Positions 23,278-30,228 of a stretch of DNA of 33,991 nt are shown here, piece by piece; position 1 is the first letter of the stretch; every line of letters starts with the position of its first letter. Source of the stretch: an uncultured Flavobacteriaceae bacterium (GTDB lineage: Bacteria > Bacteroidota > Bacteroidia > Flavobacteriales > Flavobacteriaceae). The stretch covers positions 1-33,991 of the forward strand of contig CAJQNZ010000074.1 of NCBI GenBank assembly GCA_905479835.1, read 5' to 3'. Under the pieces are notes generated by a model. It was not told the origin of the DNA. It did no database searches and saw only the letters and a list, made by a program, of their open reading frames with translations. The translations under genes were made by a program, and so were the position numbers.

Positions 23278-24291
23278 ATGAAAAAACGATTTCCTCGCAT
23301 CGTAAAATATTGTCTGATTTCACTCTATTTAATCTTTCTAGCAGGATCAATTGTAAGAATGACTGGATCAGGAATGGGCTGTCCTGATTGGCCAAAGTGT
23401 TTTGGATATTATATTCCTCCTATTGTTGAAACTCAATTATTATGGCATCCGAATAAAGATTATAAAAAAGGGGTTGCAATTATTAAAAACGAAAAATTAT
23501 TTGTCGCACAAGAAGATTTTAAATCTACTATAGCATTTGAGATGAACAATTGGGATATATATAAAAAACATGATTATGCAAAATTCAATGTTTTTCATAC
23601 TTGGACAGAATATATAAACAGACTTGTTTCTGTGCTTTCCGGAATCTTTTTTCTTTTCTTAATTATCGGTTCTATTAAATTCTGGAAAGAGAACAAACTC
23701 ATACCTATACTTTCTTTTGGCGCTTTTTTTCTTATGTTATTTGAGGCTTGGCTTGGGAAAACTGTTGTCGATTCTGTATTAAACCCTTCTACGATTACGA
23801 TTCATATGGTGGTTGGTTTAATCATAGTTGCTATATTATTGAAACTAACTCATATGGTAGATCATAAGAATTCTTCTATAAAAAAATCAAGTTCTCTATT
23901 TACAAATGTTTTATGGGTTGCTGCTCTTTTTTCTTTAATTCAAATTGCTTTAGGAACTCAAGTAAGACAATATGTTGATGAACAAGTGAAGTTGTTAGGA
24001 TTTGAAAACAAACAATTAAGTTTGCTCGCTCCTGACTTAAAATTTTACATACATAGATCTTTCACTATTGCAATTATAGCAGTAAATACATGGCTCTTTT
24101 ACCTGAATGAAAAGTTGCATTTGGGTTTTAAAAAATTAAACTGGATACTAGTTTTATTGGGCTTAGAAACGCTTACGGGAATCTTAATGTATTATGTAGA
24201 TTTTCCATTAGGAACACAATCATTACACTTACTGTTTGGCGTGTTTTTATTTAGCATTCAGTTTTATTTGGTTTTGGAAAGTAAAGAATGA
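23278..24291 (+). CDS. ctaA: Heme A synthase, COX15/CtaA family
   Basis: The enzyme oxidises the C8 methyl of heme O to make heme A for cytochrome c oxidase, in the inner membrane. The 337-aa protein has about eight hydrophobic segments and the family motifs GSIVRMTGSGMGCPDWPKC (23-41), FHTWTEYINR (106-115), TIHMVVG, IHRSF and QSLHLLFG, which supply the conserved heme-ligand histidines. A large loop after the GCPDWPKC motif, with a single C36/C41 pair, is as in the Bacteroidota/COX15 type. The stop abuts the stop of the convergent gldD gene with no gap. Confidence 0.92.
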   Translation: MKKRFPRIVKYCLISLYLIFLAGSIVRMTGSGMGCPDWPKCFGYYIPPIVETQLLWHPNKDYKKGVAIIKNEKLFVAQEDFKSTIAFEMNNWDIYKKHDYAKFNVFHTWTEYINRLVSVLSGIFFLFLIIGSIKFWKENKLIPILSFGAFFLMLFEAWLGKTVVDSVLNPSTITIHMVVGLIIVAILLKLTHMVDHKNSSIKKSSSLFTNVLWVAALFSLIQIALGTQVRQYVDEQVKLLGFENKQLSLLAPDLKFYIHRSFTIAIIAVNTWLFYLNEKLHLGFKKLNWILVLLGLETLTGILMYYVDFPLGTQSLHLLFGVFLFSIQFYLVLESKE

Positions 24292-24849
24292 TTATTTCCA
24301 ATCGATGGTTTCCATTAAGTTTTTTATATCTTTTTCGATATAATTTATTGCTGGTATTATGGAATCATAATTAGGCTTTACATTAAAATATAATGAGCCA
24401 TATAAAACATTTTTTACGCTATCTGTTGCATTGAATTGAATATTGGATGCGACATCACCTTCTATATTAATAATTTTTCCATACACCTTATTTAACTCAT
24501 TTTCATATGTATCCGCAAGTGGAATAGCATCTGCTTTACTTGTATGTTCATAGGTTAGTTTTTCAACTTCCTTTAAAATTTGTTCTAAATTACGATCAAC
24601 TTTTCTATAGGTAATATGTATTACTGCATTCTGTTTAAGGTAAGTAATATTCAGAGAGCAATTGTCTTTAATCTCAACTATTGACTCTTGAGAGATTTCA
24701 AAAGCAAATGGACAATTGCTTACTATTTTTTGATACTGAGCCTCTGGATATTCTAGTTTTAAGAAAGCATTTGGTTTAGGCAACACATCATTTTTACAAG
24801 ATTTTATTAAAAAAGAAAGTACAATAAGTGCAACTATTTTAATCTTCAT
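24292..24849 (-). CDS. gldD: Gliding motility lipoprotein GldD
   Basis: GldD is a lipoprotein required for gliding and type IX secretion in Flavobacterium. The 185-aa protein begins MKIKIVALIVLSFLIKSC, with the lipidated Cys at 18 and a mature N-terminus CKNDVLPKP. Further family features are FLKLEYPEAQYQ, CPFAFEIS, and the C-terminal SLYFNVKPNYDSIIPAINYIEKD. Its ATG overlaps the gldE stop by 11 bases, the conserved gldE-gldD order. The precise biochemical role is unknown in the family. Confidence 0.94.
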   Translation of the reverse strand: MKIKIVALIVLSFLIKSCKNDVLPKPNAFLKLEYPEAQYQKIVSNCPFAFEISQESIVEIKDNCSLNITYLKQNAVIHITYRKVDRNLEQILKEVEKLTYEHTSKADAIPLADTYENELNKVYGKIINIEGDVASNIQFNATDSVKNVLYGSLYFNVKPNYDSIIPAINYIEKDIKNLMETIDWK

Positions 24850-26161
24850 TTTTGGTAGGCTTAATTGTTACTTTCACTTGCTTCACTCTTCTTTTTTCCA
24901 TCGCTTCAACTTTAAACGATAAATCTTTAAATTTTATTATCTCTTTATTCTTAGGAAATTTTCCAGAAATTTCTAGTATAAATCCTGCTAAGGTTTCCGC
25001 CTCTCCTTTTTCTTGTTCAAACATTTCTTCGTCTACTCCTATTATTTTCGCGAAGTCTTTAATGGATGTTTTCCCTTCAAATACATAGTTATGATTATCT
25101 ATCTTGGAATAAAACAAATCACTGTCATCAAATTCATCTGAAATATCACCTACAATTTCTTCTATAATGTCTTCCAATGTTACGATTCCACTTGTACCAC
25201 CATATTCATCAACAACAACTGCCAAATGAATTTTTTTCTCTTGAAATTCTTTTAATAAATCATCCAGCTTTTTATTCTCTGGTACAAATATTGGTTCGCG
25301 AAGTAATGACTGCCAATCGAATGTATCTTTGGTCAAGTGAGGCAATAAATCCTTGGCGTACAACACACCTATTATTTCATCAATATTATCATGGTATACA
25401 GGATTTCTCGAAAATCCATTATTTATGATTTTGTCAACAACTACTTCAAAAGCCTCAGTATCTTCAATAGCAAATACATCAATTCTTGGTTTCATAATCT
25501 GATTGGTCTCCGTATTTCCAAAAGTAATAATCCCTTCAAGAATTTTTTGTTCTTCATCTGTAGTTGCATCGTCAGAAGTGATTTCCAATGCTTTGGAAAG
25601 TTTTTCTACTGAAAAGTTAGAGTTTTTTCTGCCAAATCTACCCTCAACTATATTGGTCAGGCTCATCAATGGAATGCTTACAAAAGAAAATATTGAATTT
25701 AAAAATCGAAGAGAAACAACCATAAAAGATGCAAATCGCATTGAATTCCTATTGGCATAAATCTTAGGTAATACTTCTCCAAAAAGTAAAATCAAAAAAG
25801 TTATAAGTCCTACTTCTATTGCAAATTTCAAGTATACATTCCCAATTCCAGAGAACATATCTTCTCCTAAATATGCGAAAAGTAAAACGATTAAAATATT
25901 GATAAAATTATTGGAAATAAGAATGGTTGCCAATAATTTTTTTGGGTTCTCAAGTAACTCAACAACTCTTCGTTCACGTCTCAATTTCGACTCAGCAGCT
26001 AAGTTAAGTTCAGATTGAGATAATGAAAAATATGCAACTTCAGCGCCTGAAATAAGTGCTGAACAGATTAATAATATGAGTAAAATAGAGATTCTAAGGA
26101 TAAAAAAACCATCTATACTTACTAAAAAAAGACTCATAAAACTCGAGGGTTCTGGATCCAA
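24839..26161 (-). CDS. gldE: Gliding motility-associated protein GldE (CNNM/CBS membrane protein)
   Basis: GldE resembles hemolysin C/CorC transporters and supports GldD function. The 440-aa protein has an N-terminal CNNM domain with four hydrophobic segments (about 18-195; FGEVLPKIYANRN inside), a CBS pair (about 205-335; VVVDEYGGTSGIVTLEDIIEEIVGD split over 312-336), and a CorC/HlyC C-terminal domain (about 345-432). I start it at the TTG 26159-26161 because it gives MDPEPSS, a conserved GldE beginning; the next ATG (26135-26137) would drop eight residues. It follows ssb by 16 bases and overlaps gldD. Confidence 0.93.
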   Translation of the reverse strand: MDPEPSSFMSLFLVSIDGFFILRISILLILLICSALISGAEVAYFSLSQSELNLAAESKLRRERRVVELLENPKKLLATILISNNFINILIVLLFAYLGEDMFSGIGNVYLKFAIEVGLITFLILLFGEVLPKIYANRNSMRFASFMVVSLRFLNSIFSFVSIPLMSLTNIVEGRFGRKNSNFSVEKLSKALEITSDDATTDEEQKILEGIITFGNTETNQIMKPRIDVFAIEDTEAFEVVVDKIINNGFSRNPVYHDNIDEIIGVLYAKDLLPHLTKDTFDWQSLLREPIFVPENKKLDDLLKEFQEKKIHLAVVVDEYGGTSGIVTLEDIIEEIVGDISDEFDDSDLFYSKIDNHNYVFEGKTSIKDFAKIIGVDEEMFEQEKGEAETLAGFILEISGKFPKNKEIIKFKDLSFKVEAMEKRRVKQVKVTIKPTKNED

Positions 26162-26177
26162 TTATGCTATATTAAAT

Positions 26178-26624
26178 TTAAAATGGTAAATCATCATTTA
26201 CTTCAGGAATTGATGTTGAATCAGAATCAGAAACAGAAACTTCTTTTTTCTGTGTAGTCGATTGTACTGGACTTGATCCTAAATCTCTTTTGGTTGTTAA
26301 AAAAGTTAAGTCAACAGCATGAATTTCTGTTGAATAACGCTTCTGTCCATTATCATCTTCCCATTGTCTGGTTTTAATTCTTCCTTCGCAGTAAACTTTA
26401 TCACCTTTGGTTAAGTATTTTTCACATATTTCAGCCAACTTGTTTCTCACAACAATATTATGCCATTCAGTAGTCGTTATTTTTTCACCTGTCTGTTTAT
26501 TGGTGTAAGATTCATTGGTAGCAATAGGAAAACGTCCAATAGAATTTTTATCGTCAAAATAATGCATCTTAATCTCATCCCCGAGATGTCCTATTAACAT
26601 TACCTTATTTAAAGTTCCTGCCAT
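26178..26624 (-). CDS. ssb: Single-stranded DNA-binding protein
   Basis: The 148-aa protein has an N-terminal OB fold (1-110: NKVMLIGHLGDEIKM, FPIATNESY, TTEWHNIVVRNKLAE, YLTKGDKVYCEGRIKTRQW) and a disordered Ser-rich linker. It ends in the acidic tip NDDLPF, which binds partner proteins of replication and repair. The mutY-ssb-gldE-gldD order is typical of Flavobacteriaceae. Confidence 0.97.
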   Translation of the reverse strand: MAGTLNKVMLIGHLGDEIKMHYFDDKNSIGRFPIATNESYTNKQTGEKITTTEWHNIVVRNKLAEICEKYLTKGDKVYCEGRIKTRQWEDDNGQKRYSTEIHAVDLTFLTTKRDLGSSPVQSTTQKKEVSVSDSDSTSIPEVNDDLPF

Positions 26625-26641
26625 AATTTTCTTTTACTTAT

Positions 26642-26649
26642 CAAATGTA
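26642..26649 (-). promoter_or_regulatory. -7 promoter box of ssb
   Basis: TACATTTG on the minus strand matches TAnnTTTG and lies 17 bases before the ssb ATG. No obvious -33 TTG. Confidence 0.5.
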
Positions 26650-26690
26650 CTAAAAATTTCAGTTTGTTTTAAGTCCTCTAAAAAAATTAT

Positions 26691-26814
26691 ATCTCAATAT
26701 CGGCATTATGCCTTTAATTTCGACTTTGCAGGCGCTTTTCAATAACAAATAATTACCTACTTTAAATTATTAGCCAAAAAATGTTGATGTAAGATATCAA
26801 TATTGGCATTGCCT
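26691..26814. repeat. Pair of degenerate direct repeats in the mutY-ssb gap
   Basis: ATCTCAATATCGGCATTATGCCT (26691-26713, shared core CAATAT-GGCATT-GCCT) and the copy at 26793-26814 share most bases in the same orientation, about 100 bases apart. The region is non-coding. It may be a remnant of a duplicated or mobile sequence. Confidence 0.5.
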
Positions 26815-26826
26815 ATAAAAATGTAA

Positions 26827-26844
26827 GTTCGAGTGATTTTGAGA
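26827..26844 (+). repeat. Solo half-copy of the TTCGAGTG repeat family
   Basis: GTTCGAGTGATTTTGAGA closely matches the arms of the inverted-repeat element at 11144-11253. No complementary arm is visible within the mutY-ssb gap. Confidence 0.6.
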
Positions 26845-26867
26845 CACCTAAGATTGTATTGAAAAAA

Positions 26868-27917
26868 TTAAACAGTCTTTTTATCAAATTCTTTAATAAA
26901 ATTGGCAATTAATTTAGGCACAGGATAATCGTTTAGATTTTCCCAATCAATACTCGAACCAACTATAGTCTCGGTTCTAACAATCCAAAATTGAGTGTAA
27001 ATATGCTGATGTGATAATTTATGGACTATCGTTTTTGGGTTAAAAAGTTTTAAAACAATTTTTTTATCTTCAATTATTTCTTGAAAAAAATTATTTTCTA
27101 CTACTCCTTTTTCATCTATAACATCATCGGTTTCAATCAATGGAAATTCATATAAATTTCTCCATATCCCTTTTTCGATTCTTTGATGTAAAATCGTTTC
27201 ACCTTGATCTGTATACACAACAATATAATTAAAGTATCTTTTTCTGATTTTTAATTTTTTCTCTTTAACAGGTAATTCATTTATTTTTTTTAGTTCCAAT
27301 GCAACACAACTATCATTGAAAGGGCATTTTATACAATCAGGATTCTGAGGTTTACACATGGTTGCCCCAAATTCCATGATTGCTTGGTTGTGGTCTGCTG
27401 GATTGTTGTGATCTATTAATTGTTGGGCTAGTTTTTTAAATTCTTTAATCCCAATAGTTGAATTAATAGGAGTATTAATTCCATAATATCTTGAAAGGAC
27501 TCTATAAACATTTCCATCAACCACAGCAGTTGGTTCGTTAAAACATATTGACGCAATAGCAGAAGCTGTATAATCTCCTACACCTTTCAACTTTAACAAC
27601 TCATTATATGTGTCAGGGAATTTACCATCAAGATCATTTACAATATACTGAGCGGTAAAATGTAAGTTTCGCGCTCTTGAATAATAACCCAATCCTTGCC
27701 ATAATTTTAGCACAAGTTGTTCATCAGCATTGGCAAGGTCTTGAATTGTTGGGAAATGTTCTATAAATTTTAAATAATATGAGGTTCCTTGAGCAACTCT
27801 TGTCTGCTGTAAAATAATTTCGGACAACCATATAAAGTAGGGATTTATGGTATTGCGCCATGGCATCTCTCTCTTGTTTTTTAAATACCAGTATATGAGT
27901 TTATTAGAAAAAATCAA
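26868..27917 (-). CDS. mutY: A/G-specific adenine glycosylase MutY
   Basis: MutY removes adenine mispaired with 8-oxoguanine. The 349-aa protein has the catalytic Glu in SEIILQQTRV (E33), the helix-hairpin-helix LKLKGVGDYTASAIAS, and VVDGNVYRVLSRY with the catalytic Asp. The 4Fe-4S loop is MCKPQNPDCIKCPFNDSC (C-x6-C-x2-C-x5-C). A C-terminal NUDIX-like domain follows (about 225-345) and checks 8-oxoG. The start is the TTG at 27915-27917: it gives the family N-terminus MIFSNKLIYWYLKNKREMPWR, and the first ATG (residue 18) lies inside the conserved part. Confidence 0.95.
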   Translation of the reverse strand: MIFSNKLIYWYLKNKREMPWRNTINPYFIWLSEIILQQTRVAQGTSYYLKFIEHFPTIQDLANADEQLVLKLWQGLGYYSRARNLHFTAQYIVNDLDGKFPDTYNELLKLKGVGDYTASAIASICFNEPTAVVDGNVYRVLSRYYGINTPINSTIGIKEFKKLAQQLIDHNNPADHNQAIMEFGATMCKPQNPDCIKCPFNDSCVALELKKINELPVKEKKLKIRKRYFNYIVVYTDQGETILHQRIEKGIWRNLYEFPLIETDDVIDEKGVVENNFFQEIIEDKKIVLKLFNPKTIVHKLSHQHIYTQFWIVRTETIVGSSIDWENLNDYPVPKLIANFIKEFDKKTV

Positions 27918-27934
27918 TTGTTTTTATTTTTTGA

Positions 27935-27942
27935 CAAAAATA
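27935..27942 (-). promoter_or_regulatory. -7 promoter box of mutY
   Basis: TATTTTTG on the minus strand matches TAnnTTTG and lies 17 bases before the TTG start of mutY, in the divergent mutY/HU spacer. Confidence 0.45.
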
Positions 27943-27979
27943 CATTAATTATATGCTTAAAATTTAACCATTTAACTTT

Positions 27980-28008
27980 TTGATGTTGAATTAATTCTAC
28001 TATATTTG
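27980..28008 (+). promoter_or_regulatory. Promoter of the HU/IHF gene
   Basis: TTG (27980-27982), an 18-base spacer and TATATTTG (28001-28008) match the Bacteroidota consensus well. The leader to the ATG is 39 bases and strongly A-rich, as is typical where no Shine-Dalgarno is used. Confidence 0.75.
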
Positions 28009-28047
28009 CAACCTCAATTTAGAAAACATATAAACAAAAAATAAAAA

Positions 28048-28338
28048 ATGACAAAAGCAGATATCGTATCACGTATTTCAGAAAAATCTGGGATTGAAAA
28101 AGGAGATGTTTTAGCAACTGTTGAAGCATTTATGGATGAAGTAAAGGATTCATTAGAAACAGGTGAAAATGTTTACTTAAGAGGATTTGGAAGTTTCATT
28201 ATTAAAAAAAGAGCTGAAAAAACGGGTAGAAATATTTCAAAAAATACTACTATTAAAATTCCTGCTCATAACATTCCTGCATTTAAACCTGCAAAAGTAT
28301 TTGTTGATAGTGTAAAAACTAAAGTAGCTGTAAAATAA
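28048..28338 (+). CDS. HU/IHF-family DNA-binding protein
   Basis: The 96-aa protein is a histone-like nucleoid protein that bends DNA as a dimer. It begins MTKADIVSRISEKSGI, has VYLRGFGSFIIKKRAEKTGRN (52-72), and the beta-arm INAF-type segment KIPAHNIPAFKPAKVF, where the conserved proline that intercalates DNA is at the IPAF position. IHF-beta-like features dominate, but HU versus IHF cannot be decided. The 30-aa basic protein gene and rng follow on the same strand. Confidence 0.94.
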   Translation: MTKADIVSRISEKSGIEKGDVLATVEAFMDEVKDSLETGENVYLRGFGSFIIKKRAEKTGRNISKNTTIKIPAHNIPAFKPAKVFVDSVKTKVAVK

Positions 28339-28374
28339 TTTTTACAGTATTAATAATATTAAAAACATTTTATT

Positions 28375-28467
28375 ATGCCAAGTGGTAAAAAAAGAAAAAG
28401 AGCTAAGATCTCTACGCACAAGCGAAAAAAGAGAGCAAGAGCAAACAGACACAAGAAGAAGAAGTAA
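28375..28467 (+). CDS. Very basic 30-residue protein, likely ribosome-associated
   Basis: The frame ATG 28375 to TAA 28465-28467 encodes MPSGKKRKRAKISTHK followed by a Lys/Arg tail ending HKKKK; 19 of 30 residues are Lys, Arg or His-type basic. Small proteins of this kind starting MPSGKKRKR are, from memory, conserved in Bacteroidota next to rng. The composition suggests an rRNA-binding ribosomal protein, but I cannot assign it with certainty. It lies 36 bases after the HU/IHF gene. Confidence 0.75.
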   Translation: MPSGKKRKRAKISTHKRKKRARANRHKKKK

Positions 28468-28495
28468 GTTTTAACTTACTTTTTCTTTTGAAAAA

Positions 28496-28607
28496 ACACA
28501 CGTTCATTGAAAACGAAACTAGTTTAAAACTAGTTTCCTCGGGTTTAAAAACCCTGTGTAATTTATTAACCAACTATATAATTTTATTGATATTGAATTA
28601 TATAGTT
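28496..28607 (+). promoter_or_regulatory. Structured leader upstream of rng: three hairpins
   Basis: The 156-base gap before rng holds GAAACTAGTTT / AAACTAGTTTC (28515-28537), GGGTTT / AAACCC (28541-28554) and a perfect 12-bp stem AACTATATAATT (28572-28583) / AATTATATAGTT (28596-28607). ACACA (28496-28500) can pair with TGTGT (28555-28559) to enclose the first two. None has a T-run, so a terminator is unlikely. It could be a regulatory leader for the RNase. Confidence 0.6.
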
Positions 28608-28623
28608 ATAAAAACAATTCAGA

Positions 28624-30159
28624 GTGAAAACAGAATTAATCATTAGATCAAGTTCCTCTGATATTGATTTTGCCTTATTAAAAGATGGCAAACTTATTGA
28701 ATTAAATAAGGAAACAAATGAGAATAAAATCTCGGTTGGTGATGTATTCCTAGCAAAAATAGGAAAGACATTAACAGGACTGAACGCAGCATTTGTAAAT
28801 GTAGGATACCAAAAAGATGGTTTTCTTCATTATCATGATCTTGGTGTTCAATTATTATCTTTATCCAAATTCATTAAAGGTGTTAACACAGGTAAACAAA
28901 AAGATTTCACTTTAAAAAATTTCCATTTTGAGAAAGACATTCTTAAAGATGGAAAAATCGGCGATGTACTTAAAACAGGACAGAACACATTGGTTCAAAT
29001 AGTTAAAGAACCTATTTCTACTAAAGGTCCTAGATTAAATTCAGAGCTTTCAATTGCTGGTAGATTTCTAGTCTTAGTTCCATTTTCCAATCGGATTTCT
29101 GTTTCTCAGAAAATAGAAGATCCAAAGGAAAAAGAACGATTGAAAAGACTTATTAAAAGCATCAAGCCCAAAAACTTTGGAGTTATTATCAGAACTGTTG
29201 CTATCGATAAAAAAGTAGCAGAACTAGATCGTGATCTTCAGAATTCTTTAGAAAGATGGGTTGCCATGTGCAAGCAAATAAGAAGAGCAGATGCACCTAC
29301 CAAAGTATTGAGTGAATTGAACCGTGCGTCTTCTATTTTAAGAGACGTATTTAATGATTCTTTTACCAACATTATTGTTGATGACGAAGCACTTTCTGTA
29401 GAGATTAAAGACTACATTCAGGAAATTGCTCCTTCAAAAGAATCCATTGTTAAATTCCATAAATCTAAAATGCCGATTTTTGAAAAATATGGTATAGAGC
29501 GCCAGATTAAAACGGCATTTGGAAAAACGGTTTCAATGAGCAAAGGGGCTTATTTGGTAATAGAGCATACAGAAGCGTTGCACGTAATTGATGTAAATAG
29601 CGGTAACCGTTCTAATAAAGCCAAGTCACAAGCAGATACTGCACTTGAAGTAAATATGATTGCTGCATCAGAAGTCGCAAGACAATTGCAGTTAAGAGAT
29701 ATGGGAGGAATTATTGTAGTGGACTTTATCGATATGCATAAAGCAGAAGATAGACAGAAGTTATATGGACATTTGAAAAAAGAAATGTCACATGACCGTA
29801 CCAAACATAAGATTCTACCTCCAAGTAAGTTCGGATTAATTCAGATAACTCGTCAACGAGTACGTCCAGAATTGGTCATAAAAACTAAAGAACCTAATCC
29901 TAATGGAACAGGTGAAATAGAAGCTCCAATCGTAGTGATTGATAAAATTGAGCAAGAACTTGACAGAATTATAAATTCTGACAATGGAGCTAATAAAGTA
30001 GTGTTACATACACATCCTTTTATAGCCGCTTATCTTAAACAAGGATTTCCATCAATCCAAAATAGATGGTTTTTAAAGTATAAAAAGTGGATCAAAGTTT
30101 TACCTCGTGATGCTTTTCAATATTTACAATACTCATTTGATAAAACAAATGATAAGTAA
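28624..30159 (+). CDS. rng: Ribonuclease G/E family endoribonuclease
   Basis: The enzyme cleaves single-stranded AU-rich RNA in rRNA maturation and mRNA decay. The 511-aa protein (GTG start 28624) has an S1 domain near 38-128 (GDVFLAKIGKTLTGLNAAFVNVG in part), a 5'-sensor/RNase H-like core, and the metal-binding aspartates in VIDVNSGN and IIVVDFIDM. ITRQRVRPEL follows. The zinc-link CPxC of RNase E/G is missing: ENPNGTG-like residues EPNPNGTGEIEAP stand there without cysteine. This variant appears common in the clade. No RNase E scaffold tail is present. Upstream is a hairpin-rich leader. Confidence 0.95.
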   Translation: MKTELIIRSSSSDIDFALLKDGKLIELNKETNENKISVGDVFLAKIGKTLTGLNAAFVNVGYQKDGFLHYHDLGVQLLSLSKFIKGVNTGKQKDFTLKNFHFEKDILKDGKIGDVLKTGQNTLVQIVKEPISTKGPRLNSELSIAGRFLVLVPFSNRISVSQKIEDPKEKERLKRLIKSIKPKNFGVIIRTVAIDKKVAELDRDLQNSLERWVAMCKQIRRADAPTKVLSELNRASSILRDVFNDSFTNIIVDDEALSVEIKDYIQEIAPSKESIVKFHKSKMPIFEKYGIERQIKTAFGKTVSMSKGAYLVIEHTEALHVIDVNSGNRSNKAKSQADTALEVNMIAASEVARQLQLRDMGGIIVVDFIDMHKAEDRQKLYGHLKKEMSHDRTKHKILPPSKFGLIQITRQRVRPELVIKTKEPNPNGTGEIEAPIVVIDKIEQELDRIINSDNGANKVVLHTHPFIAAYLKQGFPSIQNRWFLKYKKWIKVLPRDAFQYLQYSFDKTNDK

Positions 30160-30186
30160 ATTGAGGCATTAACAATATCAAGAATG

Positions 30187-30223
30187 AAAACCGATTGCAA
30201 TTGAATTGCAATCGGTTTTTTTT
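30187..30223. terminator. Bidirectional terminator between rng and the patatin gene
   Basis: AAAACCGATTGCAATT (30187-30202) and its exact complement (30204-30219) surround one G and are followed by a T-run ending at 30223. It terminates rng; the A-run on the left gives a weaker T-run for the convergent patatin gene. Confidence 0.88.
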
Positions 30224-30228
30224 ATGGT

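Noticed and set aside
28496-28607. Terminator of the HU/IHF and basic-protein genes
   Set aside because: The hairpins are not followed by T-runs, so an intrinsic terminator is unlikely; a leader structure fits better.
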